From positions 186,001 to 250,000 of the forward strand of contig NZ_JAHKPI010000015.1 in assembly GCF_018860425.1 (NCBI RefSeq): DNA of 64,000 nt. Direction: 5' to 3'. The position numbers and the translations under genes were made by a program. The stretch comes from Marinobacter sp. F3R08 (GTDB taxonomy: Bacteria; Pseudomonadota; Gammaproteobacteria; Pseudomonadales; Oleiphilaceae). Below are positions 36,808 to 45,529 of the stretch, in pieces. Each line of letters opens with the position of its first letter. The first letter of the stretch is position 1. The notes beneath the pieces were generated by a model, which searched no databases, was not told the DNA's origin, and was given only the letters and a program-made list of their open reading frames with translations.

Positions 36808-37667
36808 GCGGGCATGCGCCTCCAAGGATTCTGTTGTTTGACTCGGGTGTGGGAGGGTTGAGCGTTGCGGCCTGCATTCATCATCATTTGCCCAGCCTCG
36901 AGGTTGTTTATCTGGCTGACAACGCAGGCTTCCCCTACGGCGATAAATCCGAAACAGTTGTAATTGACCGTACCTGCGGTCTTATCTCCAGCGCACTCAG
37001 GCTATATCCGTCAGATGTCATCGTTGTGGCTTGTAATACCGCAAGTACCGTGGTCCTTCCGCATTTGCGGACCATGACATCAGTGCCTGTTGTCGGTGTG
37101 GTTCCAGCCATCAAGCCGGCAGCGGCAAAAACGCAGAACCGGAGAATCGGACTTCTGGCGACGCCAGCGACGGTCCGCCGACCCTATCTGGACAGACTGA
37201 TCGAGGAATTTGCCAGCGACTGCAGGGTTGAACGCATCGGCCACCCGGAATTGGTGCGTTGGGCGGAAGAACTGGTGTCCGGGGGCGTGGTTCCACTTGG
37301 CGAACTACACGCGGCAACGAAGCCATTTCGAGACGCCGATGTAGACACGGTGGTACTGGGCTGCACTCACTATCCGTTGTTACTGGAAAGTCTGAAACAG
37401 AGCTTACCGTCGGTTCGTTTCTGGGTCGACTCGGGAGAGGCCATTGCCCGTCGCGTAGCATGGCTGCTGGATCAGGCAAAGCAGCCTGTCGTGGCCCACA
37501 GTGAAGCCTTGGAGGAGGGGCAATTCCCCGTCAGCGCTATCCTTTTTTCCGGTCAGGCACCCAAAGGCATCGTATCTTTTATGATCGGGCTGGGAGTGGC
37601 GCCAAAAGTTGTGACTGAATACTGGCCAGACGAGCTTCGCAGCGCTACAGCAATCGAGTCAGTTTAA
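36804..37667 (+). CDS. murI: Glutamate racemase
   Basis: 287 residues from a GTG overlapping the nudC stop. Catalytic cysteines lie in ACNTAST and GCTHYPLL, and the substrate aspartate in LFDSGVGGLSV. It supplies D-glutamate for peptidoglycan. Its final 23 bases overlap the end of the convergent DUF2156 gene on the other strand. Confidence 0.95.
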   Translation: MSGHAPPRILLFDSGVGGLSVAACIHHHLPSLEVVYLADNAGFPYGDKSETVVIDRTCGLISSALRLYPSDVIVVACNTASTVVLPHLRTMTSVPVVGVVPAIKPAAAKTQNRRIGLLATPATVRRPYLDRLIEEFASDCRVERIGHPELVRWAEELVSGGVVPLGELHAATKPFRDADVDTVVLGCTHYPLLLESLKQSLPSVRFWVDSGEAIARRVAWLLDQAKQPVVAHSEALEEGQFPVSAILFSGQAPKGIVSFMIGLGVAPKVVTEYWPDELRSATAIESV

Positions 37668-38652
37668 ACATGGCCAGGAATTCCAGCGCGGGAATGGCCC
37701 GTCTATGACAGCAGTAAGTCTTGAAGTTGTTGCCCCGGAAACGCGACTTAGTGAACTCCAGGCCCTTGAAATTATATAGGAAATTTCCCTTGTCATAGAC
37801 CTCGTGCAGCAGACGCTTAAGGAGTCGGCTCTCCTGGTGCTCTGTCGCCGGATCCAGCGACAGGGGAACCAGCCCGAGATCCAGGTAGGGAACGCCCTCA
37901 GCTCTGAAAACGTCCATTGCGTGAGCCATCAGTGTATAGAAAATACCCTGGCGGAAATCGGCATTGGCCCGGGAGATATTGGGCACATAGCTGATAATCT
38001 CGTTGTTCCGGTAAATCGGGTCGAAATAGATAAATCCAACGGCCTTGCCGTCCTGATAGGCGTAAAAATGCCTTTCGTTCTCGCGATAGTCCATTTCCAT
38101 GGGGCGGATCAGAAAACGAATCTCGTTGCTCTTGCATTTACGGGTGCGAATCCAGGCTTCGGAAATTTCACGGGTGTGGTCGTCGCTAAAACGTTCCTTG
38201 ACAGTAATCCCGCTTTTTTCCGCCTGATTCAGTGCGGTTCTCAAAATCTGCTTTTTCTTTCCACTGAGGGACCAGTGTTTCAAGTTGATGCGGGATTCGC
38301 TGCCAAACTGAGTCCCGTAGAGGCCAAAGCGCAGGTGCAAAAAGTCAACAACGGGCTTGGACACCTGGATGTAACTGGCATTCGGAAATCGCTCGTGAAA
38401 GCTCTCAAGCAAATTGCCAAAATTCTCCGGGGCACACACAGGATCCGAGAGTACGAAAGTGGCGCCCCATTTCCGCATGTAGGCGATGTAGCCGATGCCG
38501 GGGACATCGAAATACTGCATGCCGGGTTGCAGCGTAGAAAACGACTGGGAGTGAGTACCGAATTTCTTCAGGAAACCGACGCGTTCTGTAAAGGTGAATG
38601 AGCCACTTTCCAGTGCGCCAATTCCGTCCAACGCCAGGATCTGATCCGACAT
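37645..38652 (-). CDS. DUF2156 / phosphatidylglycerol lysyltransferase-like domain protein
   Basis: 335 residues, soluble, without the membrane half of MprF-type lysyltransferases. It resembles the free-standing DUF2156 (LPG synthase C-terminal) family, with a GNAT-like double fold; recognisable blocks are YIAYMRKWGATFVLSDPVCAP, the RTRKCKSNEIRFLIRPMEM region, AYQDGKAVGFIYFDPI and GVPYLDLGLVPLSL. Members transfer acyl or aminoacyl groups. It lies 49 bases behind a SAM methyltransferase on the same strand, so the two probably act in one pathway. The substrate is unknown. Confidence 0.82.
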   Translation of the reverse strand: MSDQILALDGIGALESGSFTFTERVGFLKKFGTHSQSFSTLQPGMQYFDVPGIGYIAYMRKWGATFVLSDPVCAPENFGNLLESFHERFPNASYIQVSKPVVDFLHLRFGLYGTQFGSESRINLKHWSLSGKKKQILRTALNQAEKSGITVKERFSDDHTREISEAWIRTRKCKSNEIRFLIRPMEMDYRENERHFYAYQDGKAVGFIYFDPIYRNNEIISYVPNISRANADFRQGIFYTLMAHAMDVFRAEGVPYLDLGLVPLSLDPATEHQESRLLKRLLHEVYDKGNFLYNFKGLEFTKSRFRGNNFKTYCCHRRAIPALEFLAMFKLTRLL

Positions 38653-38701
38653 GCTGTTGCCCCCTATCTGTTTTTATTGGTGAACCTGTTACCAAGGGCG
38701 C

Positions 38702-39430
38702 TCAGGCCTGTTTGCGTCCCAGAATGGACCAGTAGCAATTCATGTTCAGAAGTTTGAAGTGCTTCTTGTCGGTAACCTGAAGACCAAGGCGCTGCATGTG
38801 TTCGGGGTAGTTGTAGATTTTGTGAAAGGCGTTGTTTGCGAACAGCCAGAAGATAAAAACAGCCATGTACCAGTAGAGCTTTTTGAACATTCTGGAAAGC
38901 AGGTTACCGGTAGGGTAAGAAAAGTCGCCAACCACAACGCGGGCATCCGGCTTACCCAGGCGGATAAGATGCTCAAGAACCCTGACCATCATGTCCTCAT
39001 CGAAAACGTTCAGGAAGAAATTGGCTACCACCATGTCGTAGTGCTCAAATTCTTCCACCTGCATGATGTCGCTGTGAATGCGACGGATGGTAAGTTGAGG
39101 TGCTTCTTTTTCCTGAGCTTCGGCAAACTTTCGCAGCATGGTTTCGGACAGGTCTACCACGGTCACATCTGCACCCAGTTCTGCAGCACGGATGGCGTCC
39201 CGGCCATGACCGACGCCGGCGAACAGAATCCTGTTTCCTGGCCGCACGGTTTCAACGTCCAGCATGGCAGTTTTGCACCGGTGAATGTTCTTGCCGCTAT
39301 AGAGGTTACTCAGAAAGTCGTATACGGGGCCGATGTACTTGTACTTGTCGCGCATGATGACGAGAGCCTGTTCTTGTTCCTTGGATGCCGTCACCGTTTT
39401 TGTCGTTATTGGTCCGAGAGTGTCGGACAT
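38702..39430 (-). CDS. Class I SAM-dependent methyltransferase with hydrophobic segment
   Basis: 242 residues. The SAM motif ILFAGVGHGRDAI is at about residues 68-80, with VTVVDLSETML after it. A hydrophobic, aromatic stretch (LYWYMAVFIFWLFANNAF) near residues 184-201 may place the enzyme at the membrane. General similarity is to UbiE/phospholipid-type methyltransferases. The gene is first of a two-gene unit with the DUF2156 protein. The acceptor is not identifiable. Confidence 0.85.
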   Translation of the reverse strand: MSDTLGPITTKTVTASKEQEQALVIMRDKYKYIGPVYDFLSNLYSGKNIHRCKTAMLDVETVRPGNRILFAGVGHGRDAIRAAELGADVTVVDLSETMLRKFAEAQEKEAPQLTIRRIHSDIMQVEEFEHYDMVVANFFLNVFDEDMMVRVLEHLIRLGKPDARVVVGDFSYPTGNLLSRMFKKLYWYMAVFIFWLFANNAFHKIYNYPEHMQRLGLQVTDKKHFKLLNMNCYWSILGRKQA

Positions 39431-39590
39431 TCCGGTGATCAGCGCCTTGTGGAATTGAGCTTAGAGAACGCGGCGGGATAAATATGTGCAGCAATGCGCA
39501 TTTTCAGATACACAAAGTAACGTTCAGTAATACTTTGCAAACCAGATCGCGGATCCACATAGGAGTGTCCGACAATAAATAGTCGGATGT

Positions 39591-41765
39591 TCAGAGTGAC
39601 GCAGCTTTGGCGCTGCCTGTTCCGAGGGTTCTTGAAATCTCGGTGGCCGGTCTTGCCGGACCATAGAAAAAGCCCTGAACCTGGTGGCAGCCAAGGCTTC
39701 GCAGGTATTCAAGCTGTTCTTCTGTTTCCACACCTTCCGCAACAATCTCCAGCTTCAGTCCTTGCGCCATGGCGACGATGGCATTCACGATGCAGGCACC
39801 GTCGTCTCCGCTGCGAATGCCTTTTACGAACGACTGGTCAACTTTAAGCGTATGAATAGGCAGGCGATGCAGGTAATTCAGAGAAGAGTAACCTGTGCCA
39901 AAATCGTCAATGGCGATCCGAACACCTTGAGCCGCCAGTTCCCGGAGTTTCTGGGAGATCTGTTCAAGATCGTTCATGATCACGTTTTCGGTGATTTCGA
40001 TTTCCAGGTTACCGGCCGGAAAGTGGTGGGCCTTTACCTGTTGCATCAGGGTTTCCACAAATTGAGGGTGTTCGACCTGGCTGGGAGACAGGTTTACCGC
40101 GAGCCTGAGGTTGGAGCGACCTGCCTGGATCCAGCGTCCGACATCTTTGCAAGCCTTCGCGAGTACGCACTCACTGAGCTGGTCAATCAGTTTGGTTTCT
40201 TCCGCAAGGGGCAGAAAATCGCCGGGATAGAGCAGTCCTCTTTCCGGGTGCTGCCAGCGAACCAGAGCCTCGAGACCGACGATGCGATTGCTGGTGGAGC
40301 AAACCTGGGGCTGGTAGAACACCCTGAGCTCGTCTCGTTCAAGGGCAAGGCGGAGATCCCGCTCCAGGTTGAGCCGGTTGTCGGAATCGATGCTCATGCT
40401 ATCGGAATAGAAGCGGTAACCGTCTTTGCCTTTGCCTTTGATGTGGTACATGGCGATGTCGGCGTTCTGGATAAGTTGATCCATGGTCTCGCCAGCTTCC
40501 GGAAAAATAGCGATGCCGATACTCACACCGACGAACACCTCGTGGTCGCCCAGTTGAAAGGGCGCACGAAGTGAGTCGATCAGCTTTCCGGCGATCTGCC
40601 TCGCGTCTTCGTGATTGTGAATGGAGGGCAGCAACAGAGTGAACTCGTCGCCACCAAATCGGGACAGGGTGTCGCCTTTGCGCAGGCATTTCTCGAGACG
40701 GTGTGTTACGGCCTGAAGCAGACGATCGCCCATGGCGTGGCCGAGCGTATCGTTGATGACTTTGAAGCGATCAAGATCGAGGAACATTACGGCCAGCTTT
40801 TGGCTTCCACGTTTGGCGTGGGTAATCGCCAGTTCTAGTCGATCTTTGAAAAGTGCACGGTTTGGCAGTCTTGTAAGCAGGTCATGATAAGCCTGAAAAT
40901 TGATGAAAGCTTCAGCTTCCTTCCGTTCAGTGACATCCCGGGCGGTGCCATAGTAACTTGCGCCGTTTCCATGGCCGCCCCCTTGGGTTGTCCCGGAGTG
41001 AGGCCAGGTTTGAGGGTCGATTGGAAAGGCGGTTATCTCGAAGTGCCGGGTTGCCCGCTGGCTGCCCCGGGTTCTCAATCGAACTTCCAGAGTTCTCGGG
41101 TTGTCTGCGCTGATGTTGGGGCCTTGCAGGGCCAGGGTCCCGCGGGTGACATCCCGATCATCAAGAATCTGTCGGAAGTGCTGGCCGCAGAGTTCGGCGG
41201 GCTGATATCCGAGCAGGCTCTCTACTTTACTGTTCACGAAGCAAAAATGGCCATCACGATCGAGCATGAACACAATGTCGGGAGAACTGTTAACGATGTA
41301 ACGGTGCAGGGCTTCGGATTTCTCCAGCCGTCTCTGGACGTGCTCATGGGCTTCGAGCAGAGATTTCTTTCCGATAACACTCTCGACCGTGGCCAGTAAT
41401 TCTTCAGGGTCAAAGGGCTTACGAATATAGTCCAGAGCGCCTCGTCGGAGGGCGCGGCTCACTGCACTGAAAGAGCTCTCGCCACTGACCACAATGATCC
41501 CGCAATCCGGCTGCACGCGGCTAAGGTGGACCATGACGTCGAATCCACTGACTTCGGGCATTCTGAGATCCAGCAGGGCAAGATCGAATCTTTGCTGGTC
41601 AATCAGTTCACAGGCTTCTCGGCCGCCATGGGCTTCTGCGACCTCATAGTCCCGGCTTCGCAGCAGTGCAGCGAGAGTGTGCAGTAGTAGGGGTTCGTCA
41701 TCCGCTACCAGTATCCGTGCCGTTAACCCGTGACTGAAAGGCTGGTCAGTGTGTTCAGGTGCCAT
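39591..41765 (-). CDS. Response regulator with PAS, GGDEF and EAL domains
   Basis: 724 residues. N-terminal receiver with phospho-acceptor Asp66 (LALLDLRMPE) and Lys in RKPF; PAS (about 145-280); GGDEF with GGDEF at 371-375 and inhibitory RxxD (RKGD) at 362-365; EAL with intact EAL at 499-501, EITENVIMND, DDFGTGYSS and EGVETEEQL. Both catalytic centres look functional. It begins 24 bases after the stop of the upstream HDOD-histidine-kinase gene on the same strand, so that kinase probably phosphorylates it, linking an HDOD/GAF input to cyclic-di-GMP output. Confidence 0.94.
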   Translation of the reverse strand: MAPEHTDQPFSHGLTARILVADDEPLLLHTLAALLRSRDYEVAEAHGGREACELIDQQRFDLALLDLRMPEVSGFDVMVHLSRVQPDCGIIVVSGESSFSAVSRALRRGALDYIRKPFDPEELLATVESVIGKKSLLEAHEHVQRRLEKSEALHRYIVNSSPDIVFMLDRDGHFCFVNSKVESLLGYQPAELCGQHFRQILDDRDVTRGTLALQGPNISADNPRTLEVRLRTRGSQRATRHFEITAFPIDPQTWPHSGTTQGGGHGNGASYYGTARDVTERKEAEAFINFQAYHDLLTRLPNRALFKDRLELAITHAKRGSQKLAVMFLDLDRFKVINDTLGHAMGDRLLQAVTHRLEKCLRKGDTLSRFGGDEFTLLLPSIHNHEDARQIAGKLIDSLRAPFQLGDHEVFVGVSIGIAIFPEAGETMDQLIQNADIAMYHIKGKGKDGYRFYSDSMSIDSDNRLNLERDLRLALERDELRVFYQPQVCSTSNRIVGLEALVRWQHPERGLLYPGDFLPLAEETKLIDQLSECVLAKACKDVGRWIQAGRSNLRLAVNLSPSQVEHPQFVETLMQQVKAHHFPAGNLEIEITENVIMNDLEQISQKLRELAAQGVRIAIDDFGTGYSSLNYLHRLPIHTLKVDQSFVKGIRSGDDGACIVNAIVAMAQGLKLEIVAEGVETEEQLEYLRSLGCHQVQGFFYGPARPATEISRTLGTGSAKAASL

Positions 41766-41789
41766 CGGTCTGCGTCCGTTGTGTCTGCG

Positions 41790-43775
41790 TCAGTCGGTCT
41801 CGTTCTCTTGATCGCCGGCCGCTGGTAGCAAAATCCGGAAGGTTGTGCCTTCCTGCCCCGTGCGACATGCAATGATGCCCTCCATGTCATCAACAAGCTG
41901 TTTCACAATGCTCAGGCCCAAACCACCGTGGCCTTTTCCTTTTGTGGTGTTCACCGGTGCAAACAGAGTCTCCCTGATGTGATCAGGTATTCCGCTGCCG
42001 GTATCCGCAATTTCAAGCTCCACCCAGGCTCGGTCATTCTGCCACACTGGGGAAGACGTATGTATTTCAACTGTGCCGCCGGTTTCCTGAAGGCTTTCTG
42101 CCGCGTTTCGAACCAGGTTGATAACAACCTGACGAATGTGGGGGGCGTCGGTTGCCACTCGTGTTGGCTCACCGCAGAGTGATAATTTCAGGCGGCGGTT
42201 GTCAGGGCTGAACAGGCTATCTTCGAAGATCCGGGCCAAACTTTCCAGTTCGGCATTGAGCTCAACTCTGTCGGCATTCTGTTCTGACGCGTCAGTATGG
42301 CTCATTTGCAGCAAAAGGTTACCGGCCCGGTCCAGCTCATCACGTATCACATCCAGTTCCTGCCTGACTCCGGTATCCTTCAGTCTGCTGCGTAACTGGT
42401 AAATGTACTGCCTGATAATGGTCAGTGGGTTGCTGATCTCGTGCACCTGCCTGCGCAGCTGGTCCCGTGCTATTTCCCGGTCAAGCTGGTCGTTACCATT
42501 CGCAGCGTCGCTCGGTGATGGCATACGATCTGTCAGCACGATGGATAGCTGATGGGTAAAGGCGTCAGTCAGCTCAAGGGTTGTGGTTTGCTGCTTGTTG
42601 TCGGTGCCAAGGGCGAATACGGCGAGGCAATTGCCTCCGCAGATTATTGGTACGGCCAACATGGATGGCGTGTGTAACAGTGACATCAACTGCCGGTCGA
42701 GTACCGTTGGTGAACGCTCGCCAAGGCTGACTAAACGTCCGGAAATGAAAGCTTCCGTGAGAACGCTGTCGCCAGATTTGGCGGATACCGACAGTTCGGG
42801 GATATGACCAATGGTCCCGGACAAAAGTACAAGATCGTCACCTGCCTGGCTAAAGCAAAGTGCTGGTAGCCCCGTGATCAGTGTGAGACTGTTAACCGAT
42901 TCGGCGAGAATGTCCCCGGCGTCTCCGGTCTTATCGGCAAGGTTGATAGCCTGAGTCGTCATCGTCTGGCGCAAAACCGTTTGCTTCAGTTGCCTGGAGG
43001 CGTTTTCATTGCAGTAGTCTTCGTCTAATGGAATTCCAAGAGAGGCGGCCGTGCCAGATACTTCATGCCCTATGCGACGGTTGATCTCCCGGGTAAGTTC
43101 TTCATTAAGCCCGAATATAGTTCCTGCGGCTGCAATGCCTGCGGCATCGGACAGAGCCAGACGGGTAGCGAGGCTGATCAGTTTCACCAGATGTCCGGCA
43201 TCCCTGAGTTCCGAGGGCAATGCCTGCTGATAACGCATGGCATCGGCCGCCATGGGCCCCAGGCCCCAGGAGGCAACGAGTTCGGCGGCAATTTCGGACT
43301 GATGGTCAAGATAGTATTGCTTCGCCTCGGTGGCTGGCGTTTTAATAGCGATCAGTTCACCGATGTTGTGAAGCATGCCTAACATGAACGCTTCATCAGG
43401 TTCCGGATAGCGGGTGAGCGTTGCCAGGGCCCGGGCGGTCAGCGCTGTGGTCAGCGAATGCCGCCAGAAATCTCTGAGTTGTTGCCATTCGTCTCCGCCC
43501 AGTTCGAATAGCAACTGTCGCAAGGCTGCAGTCATAACCAGCGTATGGAAACGGTGGGTGCCGAGTCTGAGGAGTGCTTGCTCGACCGAGCGGATTGGTG
43601 CGGGCGGGCCGTAAAGAGCAGAGTTGGCCACGGCCAGTATGCGTGCAACCAGCGCTGAATCGGAGGAGACGATCTCGCTGATCGTTCGGTAGCACTTGTC
43701 CTGACGACATGCCTCAAGCACCCGCAAGGTGACTTCCGGGAGGCTCGGTAGCTGTATATCGGGCGCAATGAGCAT
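41790..43775 (-). CDS. HDOD-GAF sensor histidine kinase
   Basis: 661 residues. HDOD domain (about 1-210, LPSLPEVTLRVLEACR, LGMLHNIGELIAI), a GAF-like region (about 275-410), then histidine kinase: phospho-acceptor His445 (VHEISNPLTII), N box (VINLVRNAAESLQ), G1 (DTGSGIP) and G2 (GHGGLGLSIVKQL). No transmembrane segment is obvious, so it is likely cytosolic. Encoded immediately before the GGDEF-EAL response regulator. The arrangement HDOD-GAF-HK is uncommon but recurs in gammaproteobacteria. The GAF ligand is unknown. Confidence 0.93.
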   Translation of the reverse strand: MLIAPDIQLPSLPEVTLRVLEACRQDKCYRTISEIVSSDSALVARILAVANSALYGPPAPIRSVEQALLRLGTHRFHTLVMTAALRQLLFELGGDEWQQLRDFWRHSLTTALTARALATLTRYPEPDEAFMLGMLHNIGELIAIKTPATEAKQYYLDHQSEIAAELVASWGLGPMAADAMRYQQALPSELRDAGHLVKLISLATRLALSDAAGIAAAGTIFGLNEELTREINRRIGHEVSGTAASLGIPLDEDYCNENASRQLKQTVLRQTMTTQAINLADKTGDAGDILAESVNSLTLITGLPALCFSQAGDDLVLLSGTIGHIPELSVSAKSGDSVLTEAFISGRLVSLGERSPTVLDRQLMSLLHTPSMLAVPIICGGNCLAVFALGTDNKQQTTTLELTDAFTHQLSIVLTDRMPSPSDAANGNDQLDREIARDQLRRQVHEISNPLTIIRQYIYQLRSRLKDTGVRQELDVIRDELDRAGNLLLQMSHTDASEQNADRVELNAELESLARIFEDSLFSPDNRRLKLSLCGEPTRVATDAPHIRQVVINLVRNAAESLQETGGTVEIHTSSPVWQNDRAWVELEIADTGSGIPDHIRETLFAPVNTTKGKGHGGLGLSIVKQLVDDMEGIIACRTGQEGTTFRILLPAAGDQENETD

Positions 43776-43878
43776 GGGCTTTCCTGCTGTGCAGCGAAAA
43801 AGTCAGTATACAAACAGTGTATTCGTTCTTGTTGTTGGAAGAGAGCTTAGACAATAATCCGTCGTTATTAAATACTTA

Positions 43879-43907
43879 TTGTGCTTTTTTCAAGCAACAT
43901 GTTATCT
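43879..43907 (+). promoter_or_regulatory. Weak promoter candidate before the FlhG-like gene
   Basis: TTGTGC at 43879-43884 and TTATCT at 43902-43907 are 17 bases apart in the AT-rich divergent gap between the HDOD kinase and the FlhG-like ATPase. Matches to consensus are partial. Confidence 0.25.
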
Positions 43908-43982
43908 GATCAAAGCTATATGTAGAATTTATACAGGTTGAACCGCCCGATACTGAAAAATCAGAGACCTAGATTGCCGGTG

Positions 43983-45308
43983 ATGAACGCCAGAAAACCT
44001 GTCCAGCATAATCCGAACCAGCCACGTACCATCGCCATCTCTGGAGGCAAGGGTGGGGTGGGTAAGACTTCGGTCGCCCTTAATCTGGCACTTACGCTGG
44101 CGAGGCAGGAAAACCGGGTCCTGTTACTGGACGGCGACACCGATCTGGCCAATGTCAGCATCATGGTTGGCCTGTATCCCACAAAGACCCTTGCCAATGT
44201 GATGTCCGGAGAATGTCGGCTGGACGACGTGATTCTTGAGGCTGATTACGGTCTGCACATTGTTCCCGGGGCCTCGGGTGTTCAGGAATGTATGGACATG
44301 GGGCCAGCTGAGAGTCTCCGGATGCTTCGGGCACTCCATAACCTTGAAAATCGCTACGATTACGTCATCACCGATACTGCCGCCGGTTTGCAGGCCGCCG
44401 GGCTGCATATGATTGCGGCTACAGAACTGGCCTGTCTGGTGGTGACTCCGGATCCGGCCTCTCTGACGGACGCTTTTTCGCTGATCAAGGTTCTGCGTCG
44501 CAGAGGCTATAACCGGGCGCCAAGCATTCTTGTGAATATGGCCCAGGGAGCCAGTCAGGCCCGGTCTGTGTTTCAGCGTCTGGATGCTGCTGCACAGCGC
44601 CATCTCGGATTATCGCTTCACTATATGGGGGGAATCTGGCGGGACGAAACCCTTCGTCAATCGGTTCTCAACCAGCGGCCAGTTGCGCTTCTCCCGGTTT
44701 CGGATCCGTCATGCCGTCAGTTCCATACCCTTGCAGATATGATGAATGTGCGACTGTCCCATTTGCCGAGACGCAAAGCTGGTATTGCGGCCTACTGGCA
44801 CAGAGTGTCGAAGAGAGAAGCGGCCAGCTCGCAAAGCAAATTGACCAGGTCAGAGCCTTCAGCCATTAATGGGGCTCAGGCTCAAAAGGATCGATGCCTG
44901 AATGCCGTGGGTGAGATTGAGGCTGTGTTCGGTCAGGCGCCGTTCGATCCACTGCTGCGTTATGAGGCATTCACCCGGCTTTTTGCACTGCTGGGGAGCA
45001 CGCTGGACAGCGATGCCATTGAGATTGTCCAGGCTGGATTAGGGTCATTGCGGTGGGAGACCCTTGATCTCGAACACAAGAAACACCTGGCTGACCACCT
45101 CCGTGATCTGGCTGATCAGGTTTCGCCCCCCAGATCTGAATCAGAAATCCCGCAGCCGACGCACCTGTTGTCTCGCGAACCCTGTTACGACCGTGTCAGC
45201 TTTGGTGAACAGGAGCGTCTGGTTCGGGTATTGAAGGAGCAGCCTGCGGATATTTCACTGGATCAGCTTCTCCAGTCTCTCTCGGGCAATAATCAGGGCC
45301 ACTCCTGA
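43983..45308 (+). CDS. FlhG/FleN-like MinD-family ATPase with C-terminal extension
   Basis: 441 residues from the ATG at 43983; a TTG at 43938 would add 15. The deviant Walker A motif SGGKGGVGKTSVALNL is near residue 20, with LLDGDTDLANVS (switch I) and YVITDTAAGLQ (Walker B). The middle part, through VVTPDPASLTDAFSLIKVLRRR, matches FlhG/FleN proteins that limit flagellar number. The last 190 residues form a helical extension with no family I recognise. No flagellar genes are nearby. It could be a second FlhG-like regulator or a localisation ATPase. Confidence 0.83.
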   Translation: MNARKPVQHNPNQPRTIAISGGKGGVGKTSVALNLALTLARQENRVLLLDGDTDLANVSIMVGLYPTKTLANVMSGECRLDDVILEADYGLHIVPGASGVQECMDMGPAESLRMLRALHNLENRYDYVITDTAAGLQAAGLHMIAATELACLVVTPDPASLTDAFSLIKVLRRRGYNRAPSILVNMAQGASQARSVFQRLDAAAQRHLGLSLHYMGGIWRDETLRQSVLNQRPVALLPVSDPSCRQFHTLADMMNVRLSHLPRRKAGIAAYWHRVSKREAASSQSKLTRSEPSAINGAQAQKDRCLNAVGEIEAVFGQAPFDPLLRYEAFTRLFALLGSTLDSDAIEIVQAGLGSLRWETLDLEHKKHLADHLRDLADQVSPPRSESEIPQPTHLLSREPCYDRVSFGEQERLVRVLKEQPADISLDQLLQSLSGNNQGHS

Positions 45309-45529
45309 CTGGTAGAAAAACCTGCATTCTTTTCCTCCATTTCAACAGTGCTTTTTGTCGCGTAACTTTGCTGTGTGTCACCACTCTGTCACCGGAGTTG
45401 TGCAAAGATTGAACATAAATCTAAGTCGTGGCCCGCAATATGCAGTGAATCTGTCGTACTTGATTCGCAAACTTTCCCCCGCTGGCAGGTGTATGCCGGC
45501 GATGAATTGAGTTGAGAAGGAGTTCTCCC

